Below, one piece after another: positions 13,593-25,685 of a DNA stretch of 64,000 nucleotides. Under the pieces are notes generated by a model. It was not told the origin of the DNA. It did no database searches and saw only the letters and a program-made list of their open reading frames with translations. The stretch's first letter is position 1, and each line of letters starts with the position of its first letter. The stretch comes from Bisporella sp. PMI_857. Taxonomy: Eukaryota; Ascomycota; Leotiomycetes; Helotiales; Helotiaceae. The DNA is taken from NCBI GenBank assembly GCA_021307315.1, contig JAJSPD010000019.1, forward strand, positions 124,001 through 188,000, written 5' to 3'. The position numbers and the translations under genes were made by a program.

Positions 13593-15717
13593 ATGATTGC
13601 CGTCCGAGTGATTTTCCCTCTTCTCGGACTGTGGAATGTAGTGAGGGGAAGCGTACCTCTCTATCCACGTCATGAATCCATCAAGTTCAGAGAACCAATT
13701 GCCGTGGAAGCAAATGGCATGGCCAATATCCATCTCACGTACAGGAATTCCTTGAGTGGTGCCTTCTCGTTGCATTACGGGACTTGCGATTCTCTCTTGG
13801 ACACCCATCATCATCAAGTCGGTTCGACGATCATCGGCAACCATCCCTTAGCAAAAAGGCACATAGAATGGGACAATAATAGTCCACGACGATTTGTCTG
13901 GCTGATTCCTGAAGACACGCAAGATAGTGGCTGTCTGTTCGCCTATGCTGGCTCGGATCTAGTTGGGAAGTCTAGTCCCGTGATGGTGAAGTCTCGCCGC
14001 AAGAGAAGAGGAATCCCAATGGCAGATTTTGTGGATGCAGAAGGGCCATGGTTCGACGGCGTTGCGCATCTAAATGAGAAAAGTCCAGATGATGTTTTCG
14101 TGGCGCAGGCAAAGTTGAAAAAGATCGGCATTTTGGGTGGCGGTATGTCTGGGCTCATGAGTGCTCTTCTCCTCAATTCTGTTGGGATTCACGATTGGAA
14201 GATTATCGAGGCTTCCGATAGAATCGGCGGCCGTGTCCACACAGCTTATTTGAATGGCACAACTCGAAATGATTACCAATATCAAGAAATGGGACCTATG
14301 AGATTCCCAGTCAGCCTAAGCTTAGGTAACGAGACTGTCGAGATCAATGATCATAAGATGGTATTTCAGTTGGCTGATGTTCTGAACGAGATGAACGGTG
14401 GAAACACCTCTGACTATGCTGTTAACTTTATCAAATGGATTCAGAGCAGCCCAAACACACCAGCGTCAACTTCAAAAAGACTTCCAGATGGAACGGTACC
14501 GAGGAAGTCGGATTTGATTTCAGACCCATCCCTTGCGGACAACATCACAGCAACATATTCCAATGCCACTGCTGTTACAGAAGCTGCCCAAGGCTTTGCC
14601 ACCTGGCAGAATGTGACTCTTGACACGCTCGCAGCGGCTGCTAAGAATGTCTTCACAGCACATAAAGCGGCTGTCAATGCTGGACTACTTGATTTCAGCG
14701 AAGCAGGATATATCGCTTATAGACTCAACACAGATCTGAACATTACCGACCAAATATCGGCCTTGAACGATGACCATGATTCGTGGTACTATGACAATGT
14801 TTATTTCAGCGCCAGCGATTGGAGAACAATCGATAAAGGACTTACTAGTTTGCCTAGAGCCTTTGGTCCCTTGGTTTTAAATAGAACCATGTTCCAAACC
14901 TCTGTCCGTAAGTGGAAAACGTAGCATATAGAATTGAAACTTAGACACTGACCGCTCAACAGAAGAGGTCTCTTATAACAAGACGACTGACAAGGTAACC
15001 GTAGGTTGGAGATCTAGAAGAAATCCATTCGACACAGAAGCCACAACCGAAGAATTTGACTACATCATCAGCGCCGTTCCCTTTACAGCAGTGCGTCTGT
15101 GGAGACTACCAGCCTACTCGTCACTCTTGACCCGCGCCATCAATTACATGAGCTACGACCCCGCCTGCAAGATTGCTCTCCACTACAAGACACGTTTTTG
15201 GGAGCATCTTGATAAGCCGATATTTGGTGGTTGTGGCGCAACCAACATCCCAGGAATTGGCAGTATCTGCTATCCATCATATAAAATCAACAGTACCGGT
15301 CCTGGCGTGCTACTCGCACACTACCTATCTGGCGCTTTCGCACGCTCACTCGGCGCGCTTTCAGATACTGATCACGTCGCGCTTGTCCAGCGCGCCATGA
15401 TCGAAGTGCACGGGAAAGTTGCAGAGGAGGAATTTACGGGCTCATACGACAGACATTGTTGGGAGCACGATCCGTATCAGATGGGAGCGTGGTCAGGCCC
15501 TTCAGCTGGACAACAGGCGCTGTACCTCCCAGCGTACTTCAGGACGGAGTTTAAGACTGTTTTTATTGGAGAACACACAAGCTACACTCACGCATGGGTT
15601 TGGAGTGCGCTTGAGAGCGCGGTAAGAGGTACCACCCAGCTTCTGCTGGATATGGGCTTGGTAGATGAGGCGAAGGAGGTTACGAATAAGTGGATGGCGA
15701 GATGGATTGCAATGTAG
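13593..15717 (+). CDS. secreted L-amino-acid oxidase (flavin amine oxidase family)
   Basis: FAD enzyme that oxidatively deaminates L-amino acids to 2-oxo acids, ammonia and hydrogen peroxide. Exons 13593-14907 and 14963-15717, 689 residues; the 55-bp GTAAGT...CAG intron joins TSV to QEVSYN. The start MIAVRVIFPLLGLWNVVRG is a signal peptide. The dinucleotide-binding motif KIGILGGGMSGLMSALLL is at about residue 172, followed by the expected ASDRIGGRV block; the C-terminal part has YDRHCWEHDPYQMGAW and FIGEHTSYTHAWVWSALESA, the family's flavin-contact segment. The ~170-residue N-terminal extension before the FAD domain is usual for fungal members. Probable role: nitrogen scavenging and peroxide production outside the cell. 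No frame break. Confidence 0.9.
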
Positions 15718-16460
15718 CAAATAAGGGAGCTACCTTGAATAGGTAACTAATTGTAATGAGTTATTGAGTTGGCCAGCTTCAACGTATGGAAAACAGAGTA
15801 GACTAGCTCCTCGAAAGACTTAAAAGCACGAGATAAATTGTAATGTTTTACACAGCACTAGTTGTCCAAGCTGCGAAGTGCTTTGTCGAAAGATAAGTCA
15901 GAAGCAAATGTGAAAGTATAAATAAAATACAGGAAACCAGCATGATCAAATGACAAGACATCGGATTGCGTGACCTGCACGATTTTGTGCGTGCTCGGCA
16001 AATGTAACATCAAATGGTTGGGCACCGATGAAGTAGGCAGATTGTGACATCCAATTTGTCTCTCCCCCTTCCCCAGTGAAGTTAACCTGGGAATACGCAA
16101 GTGGCAGCTTTTTATGCACGGCCAGGCACCCTCATCTTCACAGATATGCAAGACTTAGATGCAGTGCCATCACTTCCATGTTTTCCTTTTCACATTTGCT
16201 TCATAAGCCAGGAGAATAAAACCTCATCATATATCCTACATAGCGAGGGCTCGATAATCTATATTCGTCTTCTAAAGCGATGATATAAGTGGGCATCTGT
16301 CATTCGAATACGGCGATACGGTAATATGAATCTCTACCCGTTCAGTAGTTAATAGCTGTACAATAACTTATCTGATTGCTTTTAAAGCGATGCACTTTCT
16401 ATCCAGCATCAAAACATGAGCCTCTGAACGCCTCCCAGTGATCCCAATCATACACATGGT
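15718..16460. other. intergenic between convergent LAAO and EMC4 genes
   Basis: 3' flanks of two convergent genes. No RNA gene, repeat or coding frame is supportable. Confidence 0.5.
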
Positions 16461-17111
16461 TTAGAATGCAGGTATCGCACGTTCCAATGGCTCTCTCGCC
16501 GTCTCCCAAGCCAACCAATCCGACCTTGTGGTGCTAATCATCATCAGTACCCTTCTCCACTGAACCCCAAAGGTTATACTCACGGTAACAGTCCCATCCC
16601 ATTAACCTTCCACACTCCTAATGCTAGTGCGAGAAGTTGCATCGCTACATAAACCGCTTTCACCGTTAACAAGGTCGACCTAGTCCCTTCACTCTCAAAC
16701 CTCTCAAACGCCTGGTTCGTAGCCATCAGTCCCATAAGCGGGTTCTTAAATGCCATGCCAACCATCATGATGCTGAATATTTGCAGAGAGTTTCCGGACA
16801 TGTACATCATGATCGCAGTCATTGGCAGCTGCTTGACAGGTGCTAGGGCCACTTCCCATGCCTTCTTGATCTTGAGAGTGTCGGTTTCTTCGGTCGTTGG
16901 CGGTGCACGAACGGTGGCGTTCTTGGAAGAGGAGACTTGTTTCTGTGAAGGTTAGCTGAGCTGCGATGTCTAGTTTCGAGGGTATTACTCTGTTTCCGGA
17001 AGACGAGGAGTATCCTGGGGGATCTGGGATGCCAGCCGACTTTGGCTTTGCTTGTGGAGGAGAGTTCAGGTTGAGAACCCACTGAGGAGGCGGGGGAGGA
17101 AGCTCAGACAT
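16461..17111 (-). CDS. EMC4: ER membrane protein complex subunit 4
   Basis: Subunit of the EMC insertase in the endoplasmic reticulum, which inserts tail-anchored and multipass membrane proteins. Three exons on the minus strand: 17111-16989, 16942-16584 and 16533-16461 (184 residues, the usual size). Introns of 46 and 50 bp were chosen because they connect PGYSSSSGNR to KQVSSSKN and GMGLLP to TTRSDWLAWE, both typical of fungal EMC4. The conserved core is KKAWEVALAPVKQLP, AIMMYMSGNSLQIFSIMMV and NQAFERFESEGT, with two hydrophobic segments. The C-terminus is RAIPAF. The neighbour is the AP-2 beta gene, divergent, sharing a 413-bp promoter region. Confidence 0.92.
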
Positions 17112-17524
17112 CGTGAATTATGTGTATGGTTCTGGTGATATCTTTTCGCAAGACTTGATGTTATCGCAAGGCTGTGGGGGAATGGCTAGTAGCGGTGTTC
17201 GTAGCGTGTTCGCGAACGCTTGACCCCTGTCCCGAACCCCTATTCGCCTCCGCTGATTCCAGACCTTGTGCAAATGTTTTGAAATAGACGATGACAGGAA
17301 TTTGACGATATATACCATTCATCTGTATCCCGCGTTGCTTGTACGCCTCCGTCAGCTTGGCCGACAATAGTTATGTGCGTGTGACAGCTTCTGCGCCTCC
17401 CCGGTCCATATCAGATATCGAGTCCAGATTGGTTGATTGTGTGAAGGTTGAGTGGAGGGGTAGGACGGTTCAAGTACGCACACCACACATACGGGAAAGG
17501 AGACTGGAGTGAGGCTCGCCCATC
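17112..17524. promoter_or_regulatory. bidirectional promoter region EMC4 / AP-2 beta
   Basis: Separates the two divergent start codons (17111 and 17525). No open frame with motifs. No clear TATA box for either gene, as is common for housekeeping promoters. Confidence 0.5.
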
Positions 17525-20064
17525 ATGAGTTCAGGTGGGGGAGATGCGAAGCTCTTTGCTAGAGTAGGTACCACGTCTCTTTGTTTCCCATACTTAGCGA
17601 CACGGAATCAACACACGGATTTCGCAGACCAAGGAAGGATATTGGCATCTTTTGCTATCTTGGCTTGCTCTCTGTTTCTGTTACTCGTTTTACTCGAAGC
17701 TACATGCTTCGAAAGCAAAGCTAGGCGAAGATGCCAGTCGCTATGTATATCCCTCAATATATGCCGCCGCCGACATTTGGTGGTTATGCCTCAGCTTACG
17801 TTCGTTCTTCACAGGGCAAAGTCGCGGAGCTGCGGATTGAGTTGAACAGTGGAGGGAAGAAGGATAAGAACCACTCAGCCAAGAAGATTGCTTTGAAGAA
17901 GGTTGTAGCCAATATGACTATGAGCAATAATGATATGGTAGCTCTGTTCCCGGATATCGTTGGGTGTATGCAGATACCAAGCTTAGAGATCAAGAAGATG
18001 TATGGATGAACGCAAGAGGCTGTGCGCATGGACTAATTACTAACATGGAGAAGGTGCTTCTTGTTTCTGGTCAACTATGCTCGACTGAAGCCGGAGATTG
18101 CCATAAAGTGCTTATCAACTCTGCGAGAGGTATGTTACTGAGACAACTGTGTATAGGCTGATCACTAACCCTTACTTTTTAAAGGATATGACGGATTCGA
18201 ATCCCCTCGTCAGAGCCCTAGCATTACGAACAATGTCATATATACATGTGAAAGAATTTGTTGAAGCCAGTGTGCCAGTTACTCAACAACTTCTCCGAGA
18301 CTCAGATCCGTATGTGCGGAAGACTGCAGCATTCTGTGTTGCGAAACTATACGATCATGATCGAACCTTGGTTGAGAGGTCGAATTTGATTGACTCGCTG
18401 AACTATATGCTGAAAGATGACAACCCGACTGTGGTGGCTAGTGCGTTAGCTAGCCTAATGGATATCTGGGAAAGAAGTGAAGCTATCAAGCTTACAATTG
18501 ACTACTCCAATGCCTCAAAAATGGTGCAGATCCTGCCGGACTGCTCAGAGTAAGTCTTTTGCATGTATCTCATCCACAAACTGCTTATAATTTCTTCAGA
18601 TGGGGGCAAACATATATTCTGGAGGCTTTGATGTCATATGTTCCTCACGAATCGGCGGAAGCTCTTCTTCTGGCAGAGCGCATCTCTCCAAGATTATCCC
18701 ACTCGAACTCTGCAGTGGTCCTTACATGTATACGAGTGATCCTCTACTTAATGAACTATATTGCAGACCAAAAGCAAATATCGATATTATGTAGGAAGCT
18801 TTCGCCTCCATTAGTTACACTTTTAGCCAAGGGACCAGAGGTACAATATTTAGCACTTCGCAACGCCTTACTCATATTACAGAGGAGGCCCGAGGTTTTG
18901 CGAAACGATATCAGAGTCTTTTTCTGCAAATATAACGACCCAATTTACGTCAAAGTGACTAAGCTGGAGCTGATTTTCATGCTTGCTACTCAGAAGAATA
19001 TCGAGGAGGTACTCACAGAGTTAAGAGAGTATGCAACAGAGATTGATGTACATTTTGTCCGAAAGTCCGTCCGAGCTATCGGCAAACTTGCCATTAAAAT
19101 CGAACCTGCTGCGAGAAGATGTATTAACACCTTGCTCGAGCTGGTGTCCACCAAAGTCACATATATCGTGCAGGAAGCGACCGTAGTCATACGAAACATC
19201 TTCAGGAAATACCCTAACCAATACGAATCCATCATTTCTACACTATGCGAGAATCTCGACTCCTTGGACGAGCCTGAGGCCAAGGCGGCAATGATCTGGG
19301 TTATCGGACAATACGCATCGCGAATTGAGAACTCAGATGTTCTGCTTGAGGATTTCTTGTACTCCTTTGCTGATGAGCCTGTGGAGGTGCAGCTCGCTCT
19401 GCTCACTGCTACTGTAAAATTGTTCATTCAACGACCCACGAAAGGTCAAGATTTAGTTCCAAAAGTGCTCAAATGGGCTACCGAAGAAACCGATAACCCA
19501 GATCTGAGAGATAGAGGATACATGTATTGGCGTCTACTATCCTCGGATATGACAACGGCCAAGACAATTGTCATGGGCGAAAAACCACCCATCACCGCTG
19601 AATCTGAGAAGCTTGATCCAGCCACCCTTGAAGAGATGTGCCTTGTTGTAGGCACTCTTGCGACCGTCTACCTCAAGCCTGTCCAACAAGTTTTCCGCTC
19701 TGCGCGGCCTCGCAGACTAGTCGATAGCCCGGCTCTGCAAAAACATACCCTGCCCACCGCTACCGCCAACGGAATCGACTCACAAAAGTCTCTGTCGGCA
19801 TTTGGCAACGGTGGCCAGCCTGTGATGCACCCGGGTCGGAATGGTGATCTAGCAGCAGCAGTAGATGCGGCAGATGAGTTTTTCGCAGGCGTTGGCAGCC
19901 AAGGGATGGCTAATTTGGGTATAAATACTGGCGACGATGGGTTTGGCGGCAGCCCAACAGTGGAAAGGGGTGAAGGGGGATATGTGGTGAATCAGAATAA
20001 TCCACAGCAATTCTATCAGCCACACCAGGGAAATGGCACTAATGGAGATTTGCTGGCGCTGTAG
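17525..20064 (+). CDS. apl1: AP-2 complex beta subunit (beta-adaptin)
   Basis: Large subunit of a clathrin adaptor for cargo sorting at the plasma membrane. Five exons: 17525-17563, 17815-17999, 18054-18129, 18185-18549 and 18600-20064; 709 residues. The first exon encodes only 13 residues (MSSGGGDAKLFAR) and is followed by a 251-bp intron, long for this window. Conserved blocks include GKVAELRIELNSGGKKDK, MTMSNNDMVALFPDIVGCMQ, NPLVRALALRTMSYI, DPYVRKTAAFCVAKLYD and VTYIVQEATVVIRNIFRKYP, that is, the HEAT-repeat trunk. The C-terminal 120 residues are low-complexity and there is no appendage domain, as expected for fungal forms. The N-terminus fits the Apl1 (AP-2) rather than the Apl2 (AP-1) type, judged from memory; AP-1 is the alternative. 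Confidence 0.88.
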
Positions 20065-22219
20065 ATGTCAGTATATATAATGAACACCTAGCATTTAGGC
20101 AACGGCGCCGAGGATGTCTGGAAAATAATGAATGCACTATTGATGTTGTAAGGTTCAGGATTTTCAACTTAGGATGATTAATCTATCTATTCAATATGTC
20201 CTCTTCGTACATACATCCAAAGCCTAGTTTCTTATTAAATCCCTTTAAGCTACATTTGAAAGAGCAACATGGTATATGCGTAGTCAGCAGAGCTCAAAAT
20301 AAATCTTCTTCAATGTGCTCCAGTTGTTAATATCCTGGTCTGTCAACAAAGCTTTTGTATACATGCCCCCTATTCACTTCCAAAGGACCAAGCATTATGC
20401 TTACGGGGGGTTCAAAAACTAGCCCCCATAAAATATTTATAGCCACCTACAGCTGGCTTCAGTTTCCTTCCTCCATCCTGTTCTTTCGAGCATCGGTCAA
20501 TTCATGGGCGGTCTGTGAAAGCTGTGGATGAGCTACACGTCCCACAACTCAATGCAAGAATGTTATTTTCAATTTCATGCTGCAACAAGGCTTGGTATGC
20601 TGCACGCTTGTATCGTGCATAAGCGGTGACATTAGACAGGTTTCTGTTGTCGCCACGGACGTTCGTTCCTGTCTGTGAGTTCAAGCTGAGCAATCTATTA
20701 TTGTCAACCTGTCCTCTGTTGTTTTACAAAACCCTTGGTTAGTGAGAATATTGTACAAAGTTATCTATTACCTGCGCTGTAACCCGCTATACATCTTGCA
20801 AAGGAAACCCCGGATATGCGAGTACCCCTTCCTATCCGACGTCATATTCTGTAGACTTCTACACTTGCATTAATTCTACTTATGACCGCTTAAGGCCTCT
20901 TCATTCTTCTTGTTGGAGAAAGACACATGGGATGGCGGAACCATTGATTTATATTGCGGATTGTGTATCTTTTGCTCCTTGTGGACATTTCGATGGTCTA
21001 CTCCTTCGGCCAGTGCTTTTTTAAACATTTACTGAGACTGCTGTGGGGGACTTATTGTTAGAAACGTGCAGGTGGGCATATAAGCCTGCACATATTATTC
21101 CTCAGCTTGAGTCCTTATTCCTAATCTTCACGATCCTCTGTGCATAGGCCGAAGCTCCTAGACGGCGCCTACATGGCCTGGGCTTCGTACTAATATAACA
21201 ATTACTTCTGTGTAACTTTTGCACTACTGACTGTTACTAATCTCATGACTAACATCCATTTATTATGTAGTCCTGTCTATAACCGTCGAGCTTTTGTTAT
21301 TCCCCTTCTCCTTCTCCTTATTGCAACGGTCTCCAATACATTCACTATGCTCTATTTTAATAAACAATAACTCTATTCTGGTCATGGTATGGAGTAGTTG
21401 CGGCTAAGGTATCGTTTGAAATTGAACAACAAACAATTCGCATAATACATGGGCAGCGAGTCAGCCTCTGCCTGCACTAATAAGAATATCCCCAATTAGA
21501 TCCGGCAGAAGCAAATTTCATGTAGGCGCAGAATTGCTGGTTAAAAGGGGACCAGACACAGCTACGTCCATTTAATGGTGGATGTATGAACATGGGGTGT
21601 GTTGCCTTGACCGGGGAAGGACTGAGGCTGCCATGTAAGGACTTATGGCTTTTTCGTTCTTCTTATTTATTGATCTCCTACTGACAATTGCCGCAGCAAG
21701 CACATTCGAGACTCTATGGAAGTTACAAAGTTCCACAGCAAGAGATTGCCTGCTGAACATACACGAAATATTTTTAAACTGTCTGAGGCCCTTGTACAGG
21801 ATAGCACCTCCCTTGGTGATGGGCAACTAGAAGCGGGGGAAATGCGTCTGGAAGCAGAGTTTTATTTGAGAAAGAAGTATCCAGAGGCAGACTCTTTCGA
21901 TTCGGATTATTCTTATGATAAGTTTGTATGGATACTTCATAGGTGATTGATGGACATGGTCCATTCAATTCGGAACAGGGCTATAATTTCATAACTTGCC
22001 AAGCTGGGTTCTTTTCTAATATATTTTGTTATTTTATTTTTGTCGGTGATGTTCTCTAATTGTGGTCTATATTGGTGGTCACTCCTGTCAGATTGACAAG
22101 ACAAAGGTGAAGGAACCTACGACACCACTTCTCATGTCTCGATACCACGTCTATCACCAGATACTTAACCAATACGTGCAGATAGTATAGCTATTTCATT
22201 ATATATACTCATTTTCATG
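20065..22219. other. gene-poor region
   Basis: About 2.1 kb with no supportable gene. The only item of note is an ATG frame at 21645-21830 (61 codons) whose first 20 residues look like a signal peptide (MAFSFFLFIDLLLTIAAAS); the rest overlaps a longer frame shifted by one position (21716-21946), so this could be a broken small secreted protein or chance. Confidence 0.4.
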
Positions 22220-22990
22220 ACTTGAACCACTGGATCTCGGAAAACGCTCGGCTAACATTACCCTAAGCCAGGTCTGATATTCCAGGGGCTCGGTGGCTGT
22301 CGTGATAGTCTCGAACCATTCTAGTTTGGGAAACGCGACCTTTTCCCAAATCTGCCCTCCTGCGGCTATAGCCGTACCCTCAACCGTGAAATGGCAGGCG
22401 CCAACCTTGTAATCAATGCTTAATACGCGACCGATCTAATCCTCGACCCTGACGACCTAAATTCCTTTGTACCAGGTTTCCAACAACAAATTCATCTTCC
22501 CTTCTTGGTTCCGCGACAGGCCAAACCTCAAACCTGGCAGTTCGGCGATGCCATGAGTTGTGATCATCATATCGCTTTTGAATCCGTCGGTCGCCTAGAC
22601 TAAAGCGATAAAGTCAATGTCTGTGGTGAGTGGATTGTTAGCAGATATGCCGTTTACGGGTGTAATGTGGAGGTAGGATGGGAGCCTGATGGCGGAAGAA
22701 GAGAATAACGATAAGTGGTTGTGGACAAGGTAGGATTATGCTGCGGGTTGGATAATGATATTTAATGTATAGCGACCAAAGTGTGCAAGGTGGGAATAGG
22801 GGATCCTCAAAGTGAATCCGCATGGTGAGGATTAGTGAGCCTATAATTATGGACTTTGGATGCGTATGAAAGATTTTTGGGGCGAATTTGACGATTGCTC
22901 GAGGAGGTTTGGAGAATCCCGAGGTGATAACTACGCTGAAGGGAGAATTTTCGGCTAGGTATTTCGACGACACCTTGAGGCTGCGGCAGA
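22220..22990 (-). pseudogene. decayed protein-coding gene with in-frame stops, RIP-like
   Basis: On the minus strand one frame from about 22800 down to 22220 reads as protein-like sequence interrupted only by single stops: TAA at 22737-22739, and TAG at 22595-22597, 22457-22459 and 22436-22438. Between them the translation is clearly non-random (for example NGISANNPLTTDIDF, MMITTHGIAELPGLRFGL, VGACHFTVEGTAIAAGG). A further segment (about 22973-22790) continues upstream in another frame, so at least one indel is present. Stops of the CAG/CAA to TAG/TAA kind are what repeat-induced point mutation leaves, but ordinary decay would also give them. I do not recognise the family. Confidence 0.6.
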
Positions 22991-25633
22991 AGCTGGGGCT
23001 TCAGGGATGTGGGAGATGAAGGATATCAGTATGCTGTAGCAGCTCAAGAAACTCCTTCGATTTAGCATAATTTCAAGAAGAGAAGAAAAGGTTAAATGTC
23101 CTTTTACGAGTCTTTCAACATCAAGGAGCGAGATTGCAATAATGAGAGTGAATAGATAATGCTACCAGCACCCTGGAAACTGAAGATGATGGGATGTTCT
23201 TTGAGGTAGCTGGCACTTCTGAATTGGAGGATTTTGCATTGATTATACTGAGAATAAAGAGATAGACAAGAGAAGTTGAGCAAGTATAAGATATGATGTG
23301 GCATGAGGGACCCGAATCGTACATTGTTATCCTGAGTACGAACGACACATTGAATCAACGCGTGAGTAGTCATTCTAAATTCGCCTGCAGGAGAGAGAGA
23401 GAGAGAGCGCGACAGAACTCTGAGCCAACAGGTGCCTTATACGCGCGATCCTATCCGTGCTATAGTGACATGCTAAATTAAGTGTTGGTATTGTCAACCT
23501 GAAACCTGCGACCTTTGGCTGCAAACGGAAATTCCGATCGTCATTTTGCATGCTTCAGCGGGCAGGAAGGCTTCCCCGGTGCGGCTCGTCAGCCCTATTG
23601 ACGAAAAGTCAGCATTCGATGAGAATCATACTGTCGCTAGGATTGTAGGGAAGCGTTGCCCGTCAGCTGATAGTGAATGGACATCGGATTTCTTATGCCA
23701 TTGCCAACAAATCGATGGTTTTAAAGATAATGTGTCCTGAGGAGGTATAAATCGCCTATAGCAACACATATTCATCTTCTACTTGAAACAATATTGCAAT
23801 ATTTAATCTGATTGTCCATGTAACTGTTGGGTCACGTGTTCGGACAACGATGAAGTCCGTCTAAATGATCTTAGAAACCTCCCAATGGTTTTCTGGATCT
23901 TCAAGTGATCGCAAGAGGACAAAAGACGGTGAATATCACTAGATAGAGACCGTAGTGAAGTTCAATTCATTTAATTTAGCCAATGGACTAGTCCCAAAAC
24001 CATTGCTGACAGATGGATTTAAGCCATATCAACAATGTAGCCTGTAGAGCTCGAACTTGACGCTAACAGAAAAATACAATTAAGGAGGTGACGCATCTTG
24101 TAACGAAATGAACTATATTGAAAGCTGCCTCGTAGATGACAGTTTAACTACCTTTTGCCTGGGCTGCACCACCTAAAGGTTCCAATGGCATGCAAACAAA
24201 ATAAATCATAGCGCTAAAGCAAGCAGACCAAGCTATTCTGGTAGATTAACTCTATCTGTACTCTTATATAAAGTTGTGATAAGCCACATAAAGCCTTGAT
24301 GTGACATGTAACTTATAGCGTGGGGTATGTGTGGGACAAAGGCTACGAAGAACAAATATGTAGAAGTGCAGGATTTTCTTACTTGGCAGTTACATCGTGA
24401 TGAGGGGCACGCCTTGTGGTTGTAGTAACTTTCTAAAATGATTTGCTGAATACCGTATGAATTGAGGTTGCATATGGTATATCGCATCGTCCGATTATTT
24501 GTCCTGCCGATCAAATACGATCCGCAGTCGCGCCGTAGGGTACCAAAGTTATTGACACCACTATGGTGACACCGCGTTACGTCTGCATGCATTTATGCAT
24601 GGAAGCCTCGCGACTCCCGACTGGCGGATCCGAGCTTTGTGTTCGGCAGGACCTCGAGAGGTATTGGCTGCATCAACTACTACCAAAGCTATGCCGATGT
24701 ACCAAAGTCCAGGTCTCTTGAACTCTTGAAACATCCATGAGAGCCACCACAACTTTTACAACATACACGGCGTAGCCGAGTCTTCTTCCCACACCTCATG
24801 CATCAGTAGCCATAATATTCATGTTGTGGGGATGCTCGCCCATAAGGAGCTTATAGACAAGCTCAGAGAATACACTGCCGCTGTGCAGTCTTCCGCTCAA
24901 GCGTTATCTCAAAGGGTAGAGCAAGCGGCTGAAGTAGATTCGACATGGAGGAGGTGAAGGTAAGTTGTGGCATGCATGCGGCCTGGATCAGGTCGAGTTT
25001 GTGGCGGGACATGAAACGGAGCCGTAGTTTTTGGCGGCAGATGCGTCTATGTTCTGGCACTTGAAGAATGTGTCATGGCTAATCTGCAGAGAGACAAATG
25101 CTTGTGCTGGACTGGGCCATGTTCTTTTTTTCCACACATGCCAACTTGATCTCGATTCCTGGCCCGCCTGCGTGCCCACTCGCTGTGCAATTTTGGTTCT
25201 CTGCCCGCGGAAGAGCGCTGATCTGATCCGAGATCACATTCTTACTGTACTTTTTCGTTGCTGCTTGTTAGGACAGAGGGATCGGGCTGGTTGGGGTGAT
25301 GCGCGTGCGTGGGCCGGAGCGTGTGCCCGGTAACTGTAGACGACAAATGAAAATTCCCACAGCTGATGTGATACCACACAAGCGAGTGTGGGAGCCTGAG
25401 AGGTGAGGAGTCAACTTCTTCTTTGAAGGGAAGTATTCAATGACGGGGGGTTTTCCTGCTCCTGCCGGCCTATTGGCAAACCTTGAATCTGACCATGATC
25501 CATCCATCCATTCATCCATCTCATTCATTCGGGTGGGGCGAGCTAAAGAGGTAGGTACCAGGTCCGGGAGGGGAGAAAGGGGAGAGAAGGGAGAGAGAGA
25601 AAGACAGAGAAAAGAGACGCAGGTGAATCGACA
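22991..25633. other. gene-poor region
   Basis: About 2.6 kb with only short frames on both strands and no motif I recognise. It includes a GA microsatellite (listed) and the distal promoter of the FKBP gene. A 214-codon frame on the minus strand at 25268-25912 is an artefact opposite the FKBP gene. Confidence 0.5.
23391..23408. repeat. GA dinucleotide microsatellite
   Basis: Nine GA units in a row, seen directly, in non-coding DNA. Confidence 0.8.
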
Positions 25634-25642
25634 ATATATAAA
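25634..25642 (+). promoter_or_regulatory. TATA box of the FKBP gene
   Basis: ATATATAAA lies 44 bp before the first in-frame ATG (25686) and 155 bp before the second (25797). With a start site some tens of bases downstream, transcripts would carry the first ATG in a very short leader or lack it, which favours leaky use of the second one. Confidence 0.5.
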
Positions 25643-25685
25643 CACCCACTCCCCACCCATCCACCGCTTCCCCTTGCCTTTTACT

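Noticed and set aside
16746..16988. Read-through of EMC4 exon 1 (KLDIAAQLTFTETS...)
   Set aside because: This is intron 1 plus exon 2 in the wrong frame; splicing 16943-16988 restores the real EMC4 sequence.
17731..17814. Start of AP-2 beta at the ATG at 17731
   Set aside because: The preceding exon 17525-17563 plus a 251-bp intron gives the expected MSSGGGDAKLFAR-GKVAELR start, and an acceptor CAG ends exactly at 17814.
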